From Lonepinella sp042485795 (GTDB lineage Bacteria > Pseudomonadota > Gammaproteobacteria > Enterobacterales > Pasteurellaceae): DNA of 64,000 nt. Positions within the stretch are counted from its first letter, which is position 1. Each line of letters opens with the position of its first letter. The position numbers were made by a program, and so were the translations under genes. Below, in pieces: positions 1-8,983 of the stretch. Under the pieces are notes generated by a model, which saw only the letters and a list, made by a program, of their open reading frames with translations, had not been told where the DNA came from and did not search any database. The stretch spans positions 1,116,001-1,180,000 of the forward strand of contig NZ_CP169368.1 of NCBI RefSeq assembly GCF_042485795.1, given 5' to 3'.

Positions 1-40
1 ATAATGCCCGTTCTGGAAATTTCGCATTTTTGAGGTAGCG

Positions 41-1021
41 ATGAAATTAGATGAGTTAGCCAAATTAGCAGGTGTTTCGCGAACTACAGCTAGCTATGTG
101 GTAAATGGTAAGGCGAAACAATACCGTGTTAGTGATAAAACAATAGCCAAGGTCAAGGCATTAATTAGTGAACATGATTTCAAACCTAATGTGTTAGCTG
201 CTAGTTTGCGGGCGGGTAGAAGTCGCACCATTGGATTAATTATTCCTGACTTTGAAAATATGAGTTATGCCAAAATAGCCAATCAGTTAGAAAACCGTTG
301 TCGTGAGAAAGGCTATCAGTTACTGATTAGTTGTTCGAATGATAATGAACAAAATGAGATGGGTTGCGTTAAGCAATTATTACGCCGTAAAGTTGATGCG
401 TTGATTATTTCTAGTGCGTTGGTGACTAATCATCAGTTCTATGCAGAATATGCAGGTAAAGTTCCAGTGATTGGCTTTGACCGTAAAGTGAATGTCAAAA
501 GTGCGTTAAATGTATTAACTAATGATGAACAAGATGCCTTTCAACTGGCGGATAAATTATTTCAAGAATCTTATCAACGAGTGTTATTTTTGGGGGCTGT
601 TCCTGAATTACAAACTAGCCGTGAGCGTGAAAGAGGTTTTCGAAATGCCTTAAAAGTGCGGTCGAAATCTGCTGAGTTTTTATATGCCGATCATTTTCAT
701 AAAGAGAGTAGTGCAAAAATCTTTGCCCAATGGTTAGTCGAGAATACTTTGCCAGATGCGATTTTTGTAACATCATTGACCTTATTACAAGGGGTCTTTA
801 GTGTGTTATTAGGTCAACATAAGTCTATTCCGAAAAATTTAGCGATTGCGACGTTTGGTAATGATGATATGTTAGATCTGTTAGAAAATAAGGTGATTTG
901 TAGTGTGCAGAATCACCATAAAATAGTCGATTCTTTGTTGGATATCACCTTTAAATGTTTACAACGGAAATCCGTAAGAAATCATTCGCCATTAGTGCGA
1001 GATATTATTTGTCGAAATTAG
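41..1021 (+). CDS. cra: Catabolite repressor/activator Cra (FruR), LacI family
   Basis: DNA-binding regulator of carbon flow that in enterobacteria responds to fructose phosphates. The 326-residue protein opens with a LacI-type helix-turn-helix (MKLDELAKLAGVSR, then TTASYVVNGKAKQYRVSD) closely matching enterobacterial Cra, followed by the hinge (LRAGRSRTIGLIIPD) and a periplasmic-binding-protein-like effector domain to the end (GRDYPH-type features absent; IATFGNDDMLDLL conserved). Length is near the usual 330. A GAGG motif lies a few bases before the ATG. It is monocistronic, ending at a strong terminator. No fructose PTS genes are visible; they would lie to the left, outside the window. The family call is secure; the effector is inferred from homology. 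Confidence 0.93.
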   Translation: MKLDELAKLAGVSRTTASYVVNGKAKQYRVSDKTIAKVKALISEHDFKPNVLAASLRAGRSRTIGLIIPDFENMSYAKIANQLENRCREKGYQLLISCSNDNEQNEMGCVKQLLRRKVDALIISSALVTNHQFYAEYAGKVPVIGFDRKVNVKSALNVLTNDEQDAFQLADKLFQESYQRVLFLGAVPELQTSRERERGFRNALKVRSKSAEFLYADHFHKESSAKIFAQWLVENTLPDAIFVTSLTLLQGVFSVLLGQHKSIPKNLAIATFGNDDMLDLLENKVICSVQNHHKIVDSLLDITFKCLQRKSVRNHSPLVRDIICRN

Positions 1022-1028
1022 ATGATAC

Positions 1029-1054
1029 GGGGGCAAGCATGCCCCCTAGTTTTT
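1029..1054 (+). terminator. Rho-independent terminator after cra
   Basis: GGGGGCA (1029-1035) pairs with TGCCCCC (1040-1046) over a four-base loop and is followed by a T-rich run. It lies eight bases after the cra stop codon. Confidence 0.88.
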
Positions 1055-1063
1055 CTATTTATC

Positions 1064-1092
1064 TTAACAGTTTTATGATATTGCGGTACAAT
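1064..1092 (+). promoter_or_regulatory. Sigma-70-type promoter for the small lipoprotein gene
   Basis: TTAACA (1064-1069) and TACAAT (1087-1092) are 17 bases apart, 28 bases before the ATG at 1120. The spacing is optimal, and the site falls between the cra terminator and the small gene. Predicted from sequence only. Confidence 0.6.
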
Positions 1093-1119
1093 TCCCCTTT
1101 AATTTAATTTTAGGAGAGT

Positions 1120-1245
1120 ATGATGAAAAAGATAATTTTGTTTATTTTAATGGCGAGTTTTCTTTCAGCTTGTACTGTTGGTGGCGGTTTTGGTGCGAGT
1201 AATGGTGGGGTTGGTGTTGCAGTTGGTACAGGCATTGGATTTTAA
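1120..1245 (+). CDS. Small glycine-rich lipoprotein (41 aa)
   Basis: A 41-residue reading frame starting ATG-ATG with GGAGA just upstream. It has a lysine-positive start (MMKKI), a hydrophobic core and a textbook lipobox LSAC, so the mature lipidated peptide would be only about 24 residues, very rich in glycine and valine (TVGGGFGASNGGVGVAVG). It has its own promoter (1064-1092) and sits between cra and tRNA-fMet. It resembles the many unnamed tiny outer-membrane lipoproteins of Pasteurellaceae. No function can be assigned. Coding support comes from the RBS, lipobox, promoter and a clean stop. Confidence 0.7.
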   Translation: MMKKIILFILMASFLSACTVGGGFGASNGGVGVAVGTGIGF

Positions 1246-1252
1246 AAAAAAC

Positions 1253-1280
1253 TTGAATTGTTTAAATCTTTATGTATAAT
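1253..1280 (+). promoter_or_regulatory. Promoter of initiator tRNA
   Basis: TTGAAT (1253-1258) and a consensus TATAAT (1275-1280) separated by 16 bases, ending 17 bases before the tRNA 5' end. The GC-containing stretch after the -10 (ACGCC) is like the discriminators of stable-RNA promoters. Confidence 0.75.
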
Positions 1281-1297
1281 ACGCCACATATTTCGGA

Positions 1298-1374
<77 letters not shown>

Positions 1375-1421
1375 CTTTCTTATTAAGTTTATTGGTAAGA
1401 AAGGAAATAAAGGTTCAGTGA

Positions 1422-1449
1422 AACCCAAATTTGGAATTTGGGTTTTTTT
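1422..1449 (+). terminator. Terminator after tRNA-fMet
   Basis: A perfect 10-bp stem AACCCAAATT (1422-1431) / AATTTGGGTT (1435-1444) with a three-base loop, running into seven T residues. It should end most tRNA transcripts before rimP. Confidence 0.88.
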
Positions 1450-1475
1450 GTACGTAAAATTTGAGAGTTTACACT

Positions 1476-1496
1476 GGGCTTTTAAGCCCTTTTTTT
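1476..1496 (+). terminator. Second terminator or attenuator in the rimP leader
   Basis: GGGCT (1476-1480) pairs with AGCCC (1485-1489) over TTTA, followed by seven T residues. It lies 57 bases before rimP and is the second terminator-like hairpin after the tRNA, so transcription into rimP-nusA-infB may be attenuated here. Confidence 0.7.
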
Positions 1497-1552
1497 GTGT
1501 CTGAATACAGATAACAGAAGATAGAGGACAGAAAAGGAAACAAGGATAATAA

Positions 1553-2008
1553 ATGGCAACATTAGAACAAAAATTAACAGAATTGCTGCAAGGATCAGTG
1601 CAAGATTTAGGCTGTGAGCTTTGGGGTATCGAGTGTCAACGATCTGGGCGTTTTATGACGGTTCGTTTATTTATTGATAAAGACGGCGGTGTGACAGTAG
1701 AAGATTGTGCAGATGTTAGCCGTCAAGTCAGTGCTATCTTAGATGTAGAAGATCCCATTGCGGATAAATACAACCTTGAAGTATCTTCACCAGGTTTGGA
1801 TCGTCCGCTGTTTAGTTTGGCACAATATGAACGCTATATTGGTAAGGAAATTTGTGTACATTTGCGTATTCCTGTGGCAGATCGCCGTAAATGGCAAGGT
1901 ATATTAGAAAAAATTGACAATGATATGTTGACCTTAATTGTCGATAATCAACCGCAAACCTTAGTGTTTGGTAATATCCAAAAAGCGAATGTTGTGGCAA
2001 AATTTTAG
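1553..2008 (+). CDS. rimP: Ribosome maturation factor RimP
   Basis: Cytoplasmic factor for late 30S subunit assembly. The 151-residue protein has the RimP N-terminal alpha/beta domain (GCELWGIECQRSGRFMTVRL), the family segment EDCADVSRQVSAILD, the conserved SPGLDRPLF loop and a small C-terminal SH3-like barrel. Length is normal. AAGGATAATA precedes the ATG. It is the first protein gene of the rimP-nusA-infB-(rbfA-truB) operon, 28 bases before nusA, the widely conserved order. Confidence 0.97.
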   Translation: MATLEQKLTELLQGSVQDLGCELWGIECQRSGRFMTVRLFIDKDGGVTVEDCADVSRQVSAILDVEDPIADKYNLEVSSPGLDRPLFSLAQYERYIGKEICVHLRIPVADRRKWQGILEKIDNDMLTLIVDNQPQTLVFGNIQKANVVAKF

Positions 2009-2036
2009 TCATCGAATTTAACTATTAATAAGGATA

Positions 2037-3578
2037 ATGAAAAAAATGAGTAAAGAAATTTTATTAGCGGCTGAAGCCGTATCTAACGAGAAATCCCTAC
2101 CAAAAGAAGTGATTTTTGAGGCGTTAGAAAGTGCAATCGCCCTTTCAACTAAGAAAAAGCATGCTCAAAAACAAGAGCGTTTAGGGGTTGAAAAACCCTC
2201 TGAAATTGATGTTCGTGTAGCGATTGATCCTAAAACAGGTGAATTTGATACATTTCGTCGTTGGACAGTAGTCGAAGAAGTGACTAACCCGACTAAAGAA
2301 ATTACGCTTGATGCTGCTCGTTTAGATGATCCAAATATTCAAGTAGGTGATTTTGTTGAAGATCAAATTGAATCTGTGGCGTTTGACCGTATTACGATGC
2401 AAACTGCACGTCAAGTAATTAGTACTAAAATTCGTGATGCGGAACGCAGCCGAGTGGTTGAGCAATTTGTTAGTGAAGAAGGTCATATCGTTATTGGTAC
2501 GGTAAAAAAAGTTAATCGTGAAACTATTATTCTGGAATTAATTGGTAACAAAGAAGATCCTGTAAAAGCTGAAGCGGTGATTGTACGTGAAGATATGTTA
2601 CCACGCGAAAATTTCCGCCCAGGGGATCGTGTTCGTGGTGTGTTGTATAAAGTTTCACCAGAAAGCAAAGGGGCTCAATTATTTGTGACCCGTGCGAAGC
2701 CGATTATGTTGGAAGAATTATTCCGCTTAGAAGTCCCAGAAATTGGTGAGGAAGTGATCGAGATTAAAGGTTCTGCTCGTGACCCTGGCTCAAGAGCAAA
2801 AATTGCGGTGAAAAGTAGCGATAAACGTATCGATCCAGTTGGTGCTTGTGTGGGTATGCGTGGGGCAAGAGTACAGGCAATTACCAATGAATTAGGTGGT
2901 GAGCGAGTGGATATTGTACTTTGGGACGATAATCCAGCTCAATACGTGATTAATGCCATGGCACCAGCTGATGTAAGTTCTATTGTGGTAGATGAAGATA
3001 ATCATTCTATGGATATTGCGGTTGAGCCAGCAAATCTTGCACAAGCCATTGGTCGTAATGGACAAAATGTCCGTTTAGCCACTCAACTGACAGGTTGGAC
3101 TTTAAACGTGATGACCACCGATGAGCTGAATGAAAAACACCAAGCGGAAGATAATAAAATTTTAAGATTATTTATGACCGCACTTGAGATTGATGAAAAC
3201 TTTGCTCAAATTTTGATTGATGAAGGTTTTACTTCTCTTGAAGAAATCGCCTATGTTTCGGTGAGTGAATTAACGGCGATTGATGGATTGGAAGATGAAG
3301 ATCTGATTGAAGAATTGCAAACTCGAGCGAAGAATGCAATTACCGCAACGGCATTAGCCGAAGAAAAAGCATTAGAGTCCGCACATATTGAAGAGCGTTT
3401 ATTAAACCTTGACGGTATGGAGCGTCATATTGCTTTTAAATTAGCGGAACAAGGTATTGTTACCCTAGAAGAATTAGCGGAACAAGGGGTTGATGATTTG
3501 GCAGAAATTGAAGAATTAAGCCCAGAAAAAGCAGCTGAATTAATTATGGCAGCCCGTGAAATCTGTTGGTTTAGTTAA
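2037..3578 (+). CDS. nusA: Transcription termination/antitermination factor NusA
   Basis: RNA-polymerase-associated elongation factor that modulates pausing, termination and antitermination. Visible in order: N-terminal RNAP-binding domain (KEILLAAEAVSNEKSLP), S1 domain around residues 150-220, two KH domains (PVGACVGMRGARVQAI and IGRNGQNVRLATQLTG), and two C-terminal acidic repeats, the last ending in the family-typical ICWF. At 513 aa it is slightly longer than E. coli NusA, through short insertions near residues 45 and 180. Two in-frame ATGs compete: 2037 is only two bases after AGGA, so 2046 (MSKEILL) is the more natural start. Confidence 0.96.
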   Translation: MKKMSKEILLAAEAVSNEKSLPKEVIFEALESAIALSTKKKHAQKQERLGVEKPSEIDVRVAIDPKTGEFDTFRRWTVVEEVTNPTKEITLDAARLDDPNIQVGDFVEDQIESVAFDRITMQTARQVISTKIRDAERSRVVEQFVSEEGHIVIGTVKKVNRETIILELIGNKEDPVKAEAVIVREDMLPRENFRPGDRVRGVLYKVSPESKGAQLFVTRAKPIMLEELFRLEVPEIGEEVIEIKGSARDPGSRAKIAVKSSDKRIDPVGACVGMRGARVQAITNELGGERVDIVLWDDNPAQYVINAMAPADVSSIVVDEDNHSMDIAVEPANLAQAIGRNGQNVRLATQLTGWTLNVMTTDELNEKHQAEDNKILRLFMTALEIDENFAQILIDEGFTSLEEIAYVSVSELTAIDGLEDEDLIEELQTRAKNAITATALAEEKALESAHIEERLLNLDGMERHIAFKLAEQGIVTLEELAEQGVDDLAEIEELSPEKAAELIMAAREICWFS

Positions 3579-3597
3579 TCGTTGTAAGGAGGATATT

Positions 3598-6081
3598 ATG
3601 ACTGATAAATTAGAAAATGAAGCACCGAAAAAATTGAGCTTACAACGCCGTACTAAAACAACAGTGAGTACGACTACGCCAACAGGTAAAGCCAAAGCCG
3701 TACAGGTTGAAGTTCGTAAATCACGTAAAATTGATACTGAAGCAGCTAAAAAAGCGGCGGAACAAGCTAGATTAAAAGCGAAACAAGAAGCAGAAGTTAA
3801 AGAAGCCAGTGACAAAGTCAAAAAAGAACGAGAAATGAAATCTGAATTAGTTAAAGCAAAAGTTGAAGCTAAAGCTAAACCAGAAAAAAGTGCGGTGCAA
3901 AAACCACTCGATCCTGAAAAAGAAAAACGTCGTGCGGAAGAAGCGGAATTACGTCGTAAAGCAGAAGAATTGGCACGTCAGAAAGCAGAAGAGCAAGCTC
4001 GTAAAGCAGCAGAAGAAGCAAGACGTTATGCTGAACGTGAAGATAATCATCATGAAACGAGCAGTGCAGAGGATTTTGCGGATTATCATTTAACTTCAAG
4101 TTATGCCCGTGATGCAGAAGATGAGGTTTCACGCCGTAATGAAGGTCGTGGACGTGGTGGTAAAAATAAAGTTGTCAAAGCCAAAAAAGGTGGACGTGAT
4201 GATGAAAAGGGCAATAAAAATGAACGCCAATCAGATCGTCGTAACCAAAAAGATGTAAAAGGCAAAGGTAAACAGGGTAAAAAAGGCAGTTCAATTCAAC
4301 AAGCCTTTACTAAACCTGCTGCCGCAGTTAACCGTGATGTGGTGATCGGTGAAACTATTACGGTTGCTGAATTAGCCAATAAAATGGCGATTAAAGCCTC
4401 GGAAATCATTAAAACCATGATGAAAATGGGCGAAATGGTGACGATTAACCAAGTGATCGACCAAGAAACTGCTCAATTAGTGGCGGAAGAATTAGGTCAT
4501 AAAGTCATTTTACGTAAAGAAAATGAGCTAGAAGAATCAGTATTGGGTGATCGTGATACGCAGGCGGAAAAAGTCAATCGTGCTCCAGTGGTAACGATTA
4601 TGGGTCACGTTGACCACGGTAAAACCTCTTTACTTGACTACATTCGTAAAGCCAAAGTGGCAGCAGGCGAAGCGGGTGGTATTACTCAACATATTGGTGC
4701 ATATCATGTTGAAACCAAAGGTAAAGTGATTACTTTCTTGGATACTCCAGGACATGCAGCATTTACTTCTATGCGCGCTCGTGGTGCGAAAGCAACGGAT
4801 ATCGTGGTATTAGTGGTGGCGGCAGATGATGGTGTGATGCCACAAACTATTGAGGCGATTCAACATGCGAGAGCAGCAGGTGTGCCGATCGTGGTAGCCG
4901 TGAACAAAATCGATAAGCCAGAAGCTAACCCAGATCGTGTAGAGCAAGAATTATTGCAATACGAAGTGGTAGCAGAAAAATTTGGTGGTGATGTGCAGTT
5001 TGTGCATGTTTCGGCGAAAAAAGGGTTTGGGGTCGATGAACTGCTTGATGCGATTTTATTACAATCCGAAGTGCTTGAATTAACTGCTGTGAAAGACGGT
5101 ATGGCAAGTGGGGTGGTGATTGAATCTTATCTTGATAAAGGTCGTGGTCCAGTGGCAACTATTTTAGTGCAATCAGGTACATTAAACCGTGGTGATATTG
5201 TACTTTGTGGTTTTGAATATGGTCGCGTGCGAGCAATGCGTGATGAAGATGGCAAGGAAATCGATAGTGCAGGTCCATCAATTCCTGTGGAAGTGTTAGG
5301 ACTTTCTGGCGTGCCAGCGGCAGGGGACGAAGCGACAGTAGTGCGTGATGAGAAGAAAGCCCGTGAAGTGGCATTATATCGTCAAGGCAAATTCCGTGAT
5401 GTGAAACTTGCTCGTCAGCAAAAAGCGAAACTGGAAAATATGTTTAGCAATATGGCAGAAGGTGATGTAGCAGAATTGAATGTTATTGTGAAAGCCGATG
5501 TACAGGGTTCTGTGGAAGCTATTGTTCAATCCTTACAAGAACTTTCAACGGACGAAGTGAAAGTGAAAGTGGTGGGTTCAGGTGTAGGTGGTATCACTGA
5601 AACTGATGCGACCTTAGCCGCTGCATCTAATGCGATTATGGTCGGCTTTAACGTACGTGCCGATGCGTCTGCTCGCCGAATTATTGAAAGTGAAAATATT
5701 GATTTACGTTATTATTCTATTATTTATGAATTGCTAAACGAAATCAAAGCGGCAATGAGCGGTATGTTACAACCTGAATTTAAACAAGAAATTATCGGTC
5801 TTGCCGAAGTGCGTGATGTGTTCCGTCACCCTAAATTTGGGGCGATTGCAGGTTGTATGGTGACCGAGGGTGTAGTGAAACGTAACAACCCAATCCGTGT
5901 GTTGCGTGATAACGTGGTGATTTTTGAAGGCGAATTAGAATCTCTCCGCCGTTTCAAAGATGATGTTAGCGAAGTGCGTAATGGTATGGAATGTGGTATC
6001 GGCGTGAAAAACTACAACGATGTCAAAGTTGGCGACCAAATCGAAGTATTTGAAGTGGTTGAAGTGAAACGTACGATTTAA
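3598..6081 (+). CDS. infB: Translation initiation factor IF-2
   Basis: GTPase that delivers fMet-tRNA to the 30S subunit. I start it at 3598 because AAGGAGGAT stands directly before this ATG and MTDKLENEAPKKLSLQRR matches the IF-2 N-terminal domain; the open frame extends 14 codons further back into nusA. The 827-residue protein has a long charged K/E/A/R-rich linker (roughly 45-240), the conserved G domain with GHVDHGKT at 336-343, DTPGH and NKID, then domains II-IV. The linker contains an uptake signal at 3888-3896. It is 19 bases after nusA in the conserved operon. Confidence 0.97.
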   Translation: MTDKLENEAPKKLSLQRRTKTTVSTTTPTGKAKAVQVEVRKSRKIDTEAAKKAAEQARLKAKQEAEVKEASDKVKKEREMKSELVKAKVEAKAKPEKSAVQKPLDPEKEKRRAEEAELRRKAEELARQKAEEQARKAAEEARRYAEREDNHHETSSAEDFADYHLTSSYARDAEDEVSRRNEGRGRGGKNKVVKAKKGGRDDEKGNKNERQSDRRNQKDVKGKGKQGKKGSSIQQAFTKPAAAVNRDVVIGETITVAELANKMAIKASEIIKTMMKMGEMVTINQVIDQETAQLVAEELGHKVILRKENELEESVLGDRDTQAEKVNRAPVVTIMGHVDHGKTSLLDYIRKAKVAAGEAGGITQHIGAYHVETKGKVITFLDTPGHAAFTSMRARGAKATDIVVLVVAADDGVMPQTIEAIQHARAAGVPIVVAVNKIDKPEANPDRVEQELLQYEVVAEKFGGDVQFVHVSAKKGFGVDELLDAILLQSEVLELTAVKDGMASGVVIESYLDKGRGPVATILVQSGTLNRGDIVLCGFEYGRVRAMRDEDGKEIDSAGPSIPVEVLGLSGVPAAGDEATVVRDEKKAREVALYRQGKFRDVKLARQQKAKLENMFSNMAEGDVAELNVIVKADVQGSVEAIVQSLQELSTDEVKVKVVGSGVGGITETDATLAAASNAIMVGFNVRADASARRIIESENIDLRYYSIIYELLNEIKAAMSGMLQPEFKQEIIGLAEVRDVFRHPKFGAIAGCMVTEGVVKRNNPIRVLRDNVVIFEGELESLRRFKDDVSEVRNGMECGIGVKNYNDVKVGDQIEVFEVVEVKRTI

Positions 6082-6089
6082 TAAATGTT

Positions 6090-6281
6090 AGCCCCCCTCA
6101 GGGCTTTGCCCAGCTCCCCCCGCAATGCAGGGGGAGCGAAATTTACAAATTCTATGTAAAATTATAAAGCTTTTGTTCCCCTGCTTACGGGAGCTATCTG
6201 CTACAGAAGAGAATGTGATATTCACGTTTTCTTCGCTCCCCCTGTTTACGGGGGGAGCTGTCCGCAGGACTGAGGGGGGCT
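6090..6281. repeat. GC-rich inverted repeat element between infB and rbfA
   Basis: A 48-bp block (6090-6137, AGCCCCCCTCAG...GGGGGAGC) recurs in inverted orientation at 6235-6281 with most bases conserved. A third, more decayed copy (around 6176-6211, TTCCCCTGCTTACGGGAGC) lies between them. Each block is itself a hairpin around CTCCCCC/GGGGGAG. The copies are far more GC-rich than the surroundings. The outer arms could fold into one long stem ending in GGCTTTTATT, so it might terminate or attenuate transcription between infB and rbfA. It looks like a dispersed REP-like element, not a gene. Confidence 0.8.
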
Positions 6282-6310
6282 TTTATTCCTAATAATATAA
6301 AGAGAAAACA

Positions 6311-6694
6311 ATGAGTAAAGATTTCAAACGTTCTGACCGAGTCGCACAAGAATTACAAAAAGAAGTGGCAATTATCTTGCAACGGGAAGTAAAAGATCCT
6401 CGTATTGGTATGGTAACGGTATCCGATGTTGAGGTATCCCGAGATTTAGCCTATGCCAAAATCTTTGTGACATTCTTATTTGATCACGATGAATCCGCTA
6501 TTGAACAGGGTATGAAAGGTTTAGAAAAAGCTGCTCCGTATATTCGCTCGTTAGTTGGTAAAGCGATGCGATTACGCATTGTGCCAGAGTTACGCTTTGT
6601 TTACGATCAGTCTTTGGTGGAAGGTATGCGTATGTCAAACTTAGTGACAGACGTTATTCGCAAAGATCAAGAACGACACATAGAGGAAAACTAA
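6311..6694 (+). CDS. rbfA: 30S ribosome-binding factor RbfA
   Basis: Small KH-fold protein that binds the 30S subunit during 16S rRNA maturation and cold adaptation. The 127-residue sequence has FKRSDRVAQELQKEVA at the start, DPRIGMVTVSDVEVSRDL in the middle and the helix-kink-helix region LRIVPELRFVYDQS near the end, all standard. AGAGAAAA precedes the ATG. The stop codon overlaps the truB start by one base, indicating translational coupling. The upstream gap carries a GC-rich repeat element. Confidence 0.96.
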   Translation: MSKDFKRSDRVAQELQKEVAIILQREVKDPRIGMVTVSDVEVSRDLAYAKIFVTFLFDHDESAIEQGMKGLEKAAPYIRSLVGKAMRLRIVPELRFVYDQSLVEGMRMSNLVTDVIRKDQERHIEEN

Positions 6695-7611
6695 TGTCTC
6701 GACCACGTAAAAAAGGTAGAGATATTCACGGCGTATTTTTACTGGATAAACCGCAAGGTATGTCGTCTAACGATATTTTGCAGAAAGTAAAACGCTTATA
6801 TCAAGCCAATAAAGCTGGGCATACGGGAGCATTAGACCCATTGGCAACAGGCATGTTGCCAATTTGTTTAGGCGAAGCCACTAAATTTAGTCAGTTTTTG
6901 CTTGATGCGGATAAACGCTATCTTGTCACGGCAAAATTGGGTGAACGCACTGACACCTCTGATGCAGAAGGTCAAATTGTACAAACTCGAGAAGTGCGGT
7001 CAAAAATACCCGAGATTTTAACCGCACTTGAGCATTTTCGTGGCGATTTAATGCAAGTACCTACCATGTTTTCAGCCTTAAAACATCAGGGTAAACCCTT
7101 GTATGAATATGCCCGACAAGGTATCACCGTAGAACGTGAAGCACGTCCGATTCGTATTTTTGAACTGAATTTTATTTCCTACCAAGCTCCGTATTTAACC
7201 CTTGAAGTGCATTGTTCTAAAGGCACCTATATTCGTACCTTGGTGGACGATTTAGGCGAATATTTAGGCTGTGGAGCGCATGTCACCATGCTACGCCGTA
7301 CTGCTGTGGCGGATTATCCTACAGACAAAATGCTCAGTTGGGAACAGTTACAAGTATTAGGCGAACAACAAGATTTGACTTTACTGGATAGCTATTTGTT
7401 ACCCGTAGATAGTGCGGTTTCAAAACTTCCTATACTCAGGTTAAGCGTTGAACAAACCAACGCCGTCAGCTTTGGGCAACGGGTGAAATTTGAAAATAGC
7501 CAACAATGTTACGGTCAAGTGCGGTTATTTTCTGATAAGAATTTGTTTTTAGGTGTCGCAGACATCGGTAAAGATAATGTGATAAGACCGAGTCGAATGG
7601 TGAATTGGTAA
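6694..7611 (+). CDS. truB: tRNA pseudouridine-55 synthase TruB
   Basis: Makes pseudouridine 55 in the T-loop of tRNAs. The catalytic aspartate is D48 in GHTGALDPLATGMLP, the same position as in E. coli TruB; KGTYIRTLVDDLG is the second family motif. At 305 aa it has the normal length, including the C-terminal PUA-like part. Coupled to rbfA by a one-base overlap (TAATG). Uptake signals in both orientations occur within the gene near 6993 and 7022. Followed by a terminator. Confidence 0.96.
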   Translation: MSRPRKKGRDIHGVFLLDKPQGMSSNDILQKVKRLYQANKAGHTGALDPLATGMLPICLGEATKFSQFLLDADKRYLVTAKLGERTDTSDAEGQIVQTREVRSKIPEILTALEHFRGDLMQVPTMFSALKHQGKPLYEYARQGITVEREARPIRIFELNFISYQAPYLTLEVHCSKGTYIRTLVDDLGEYLGCGAHVTMLRRTAVADYPTDKMLSWEQLQVLGEQQDLTLLDSYLLPVDSAVSKLPILRLSVEQTNAVSFGQRVKFENSQQCYGQVRLFSDKNLFLGVADIGKDNVIRPSRMVNW

Positions 7612-7626
7612 GATAAGAATAGAACA

Positions 7627-7651
7627 GGGGCATCGTGAAATGCCCCTTTTT
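7627..7651. terminator. Terminator between convergent truB and tyrS
   Basis: GGGGCAT (7627-7633) pairs with ATGCCCC (7640-7646) and is followed by five T residues on the plus strand. It lies 15 bases after truB and six bases from the end of tyrS on the other strand, so it may serve both, though the T-run favours truB. Confidence 0.85.
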
Positions 7652-7656
7652 CATCA

Positions 7657-8847
7657 TTATTTGATAGTTACTCTAGCAAATTTACGTTTACCCACCTGAT
7701 AAACGGCTGTCGTACCAGCTTTGATGATCTGTTTCACATCATTTACGGCTTCACCGTTGATTTTCACACCGCCTTGTTGAGCTGCACGAATGGCTTCTGA
7801 TGTGGACGGCACTAAGCCAGCTTCTTTTAATAAATTAGCTAACCCAATTTCGCTCTCAAAAGTAAATTCAGGCATTTCATCGGGCATTGCCCCTTTTTGG
7901 AAACGGTTGATAAATTCTTGTTCTGCTGCATCGGCTGCCGCTTGATCGTGGAAACGAGCGATGATTTCTTTGGCTAACAAAATTTTCACATCACGTGGAT
8001 TTTTACCATTTTCCACATCGGCTTTTAATTGAGCAATTTCCGTTAATGGACGGAAAGACAGCAAATCATACCAATCCCACATTAATTCATCAGAAATGGA
8101 CATCACTTTACCAAACATCTCATTTGGAGCATCAGCCACGCCAATATAGTTGCCTAAAGATTTGGACATTTTTTTCTCGCCGTCTAAGCCCACTAATAAT
8201 GGCAAGGTAATGGCGACTTGTGGTTTTTGTCCGTTGGCTTTTTGCAGTTCACGACCGATTAATAGATTGAACGTTTGGTCGGTTCCGCCTAATTCTACGT
8301 CTGATTCTAAATGAACAGAATCGTAGCCTTGTAATAACGGATAAATAAATTCATGAATAGCAATAGGTTGTTGATTAGCAAAACGTTTTTTGAAATCATC
8401 ACGTTCTAGCATACGAGCTACGGTATAGTTAGAAGCTAAACGAATCATGCCCTCGGTGCCAAGCTGTCCCAACCATTCAGAGTTAAACACAATTTGAGTT
8501 TTTTGTGGATCGAGAATTTTGAAAATTTGTTGTTTATAGGTTTCCGCATTACGTAACACATCTTCACGTGTTAGCGGTGGGCGAGTGGTATTTTTACCTG
8601 ATGGATCGCCTACCATACCTGTAAAATCCCCGATTAAAAACTGCACTTGATGTCCTAATTCTTGGAATTGGCGTAATTTATTTAGCACCACCGTATGACC
8701 TAAATGAATGTCAGGTGCGGTTGGGTCAGCCCCGAGTTTCACACGCAACGGGCGGTTTTCTTTGAGTTTTTCGATTAAATCTTGTTCTGAAAAAATTTGA
8801 TCAATGCCGCGTTTTAGTTCTGCGAGAACCGTATTCAAGTCTGTCAT
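7657..8847 (-). CDS. tyrS: Tyrosine-tRNA ligase
   Basis: Class I aminoacyl-tRNA synthetase charging tRNA-Tyr. The HIGH signature appears as HLGH at residues 48-51 and KMSKS at 226-230; the C-terminal S4 RNA-binding domain covers about 335-396 (GGVKINGEAVNDVKQIIKAG). At 396 aa it belongs to the shorter TyrS type used by Haemophilus. Transcribed opposite to its neighbours, with a clear -10 box upstream. No T-box or other leader structure was recognised. Confidence 0.96.
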   Translation of the reverse strand: MTDLNTVLAELKRGIDQIFSEQDLIEKLKENRPLRVKLGADPTAPDIHLGHTVVLNKLRQFQELGHQVQFLIGDFTGMVGDPSGKNTTRPPLTREDVLRNAETYKQQIFKILDPQKTQIVFNSEWLGQLGTEGMIRLASNYTVARMLERDDFKKRFANQQPIAIHEFIYPLLQGYDSVHLESDVELGGTDQTFNLLIGRELQKANGQKPQVAITLPLLVGLDGEKKMSKSLGNYIGVADAPNEMFGKVMSISDELMWDWYDLLSFRPLTEIAQLKADVENGKNPRDVKILLAKEIIARFHDQAAADAAEQEFINRFQKGAMPDEMPEFTFESEIGLANLLKEAGLVPSTSEAIRAAQQGGVKINGEAVNDVKQIIKAGTTAVYQVGKRKFARVTIK

Positions 8848-8883
8848 TTTGATTCCTAATTTGAACTTTAAAATAAAGCCTAC

Positions 8884-8889
8884 ATTATA
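8884..8889 (-). promoter_or_regulatory. -10 box for tyrS
   Basis: On the minus strand this reads TATAAT, 37 bases before the tyrS start. No good -35 hexamer stands at the right distance, so only the -10 is called. Confidence 0.5.
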
Positions 8890-8983
8890 GGCAAATTCAA
8901 ATAAAGATAAAGCCTAGAATGATTTTTTTTCTGTTTTTTGTTATGCTAGTCATCGTTTCGTCACATCAATAAAGGAGTATTCT

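Noticed and set aside
3863..4132. Open frames on both strands within infB
   Set aside because: They are by-products of the repetitive K/E/A-rich IF-2 linker codons and lack ribosome-binding sites.
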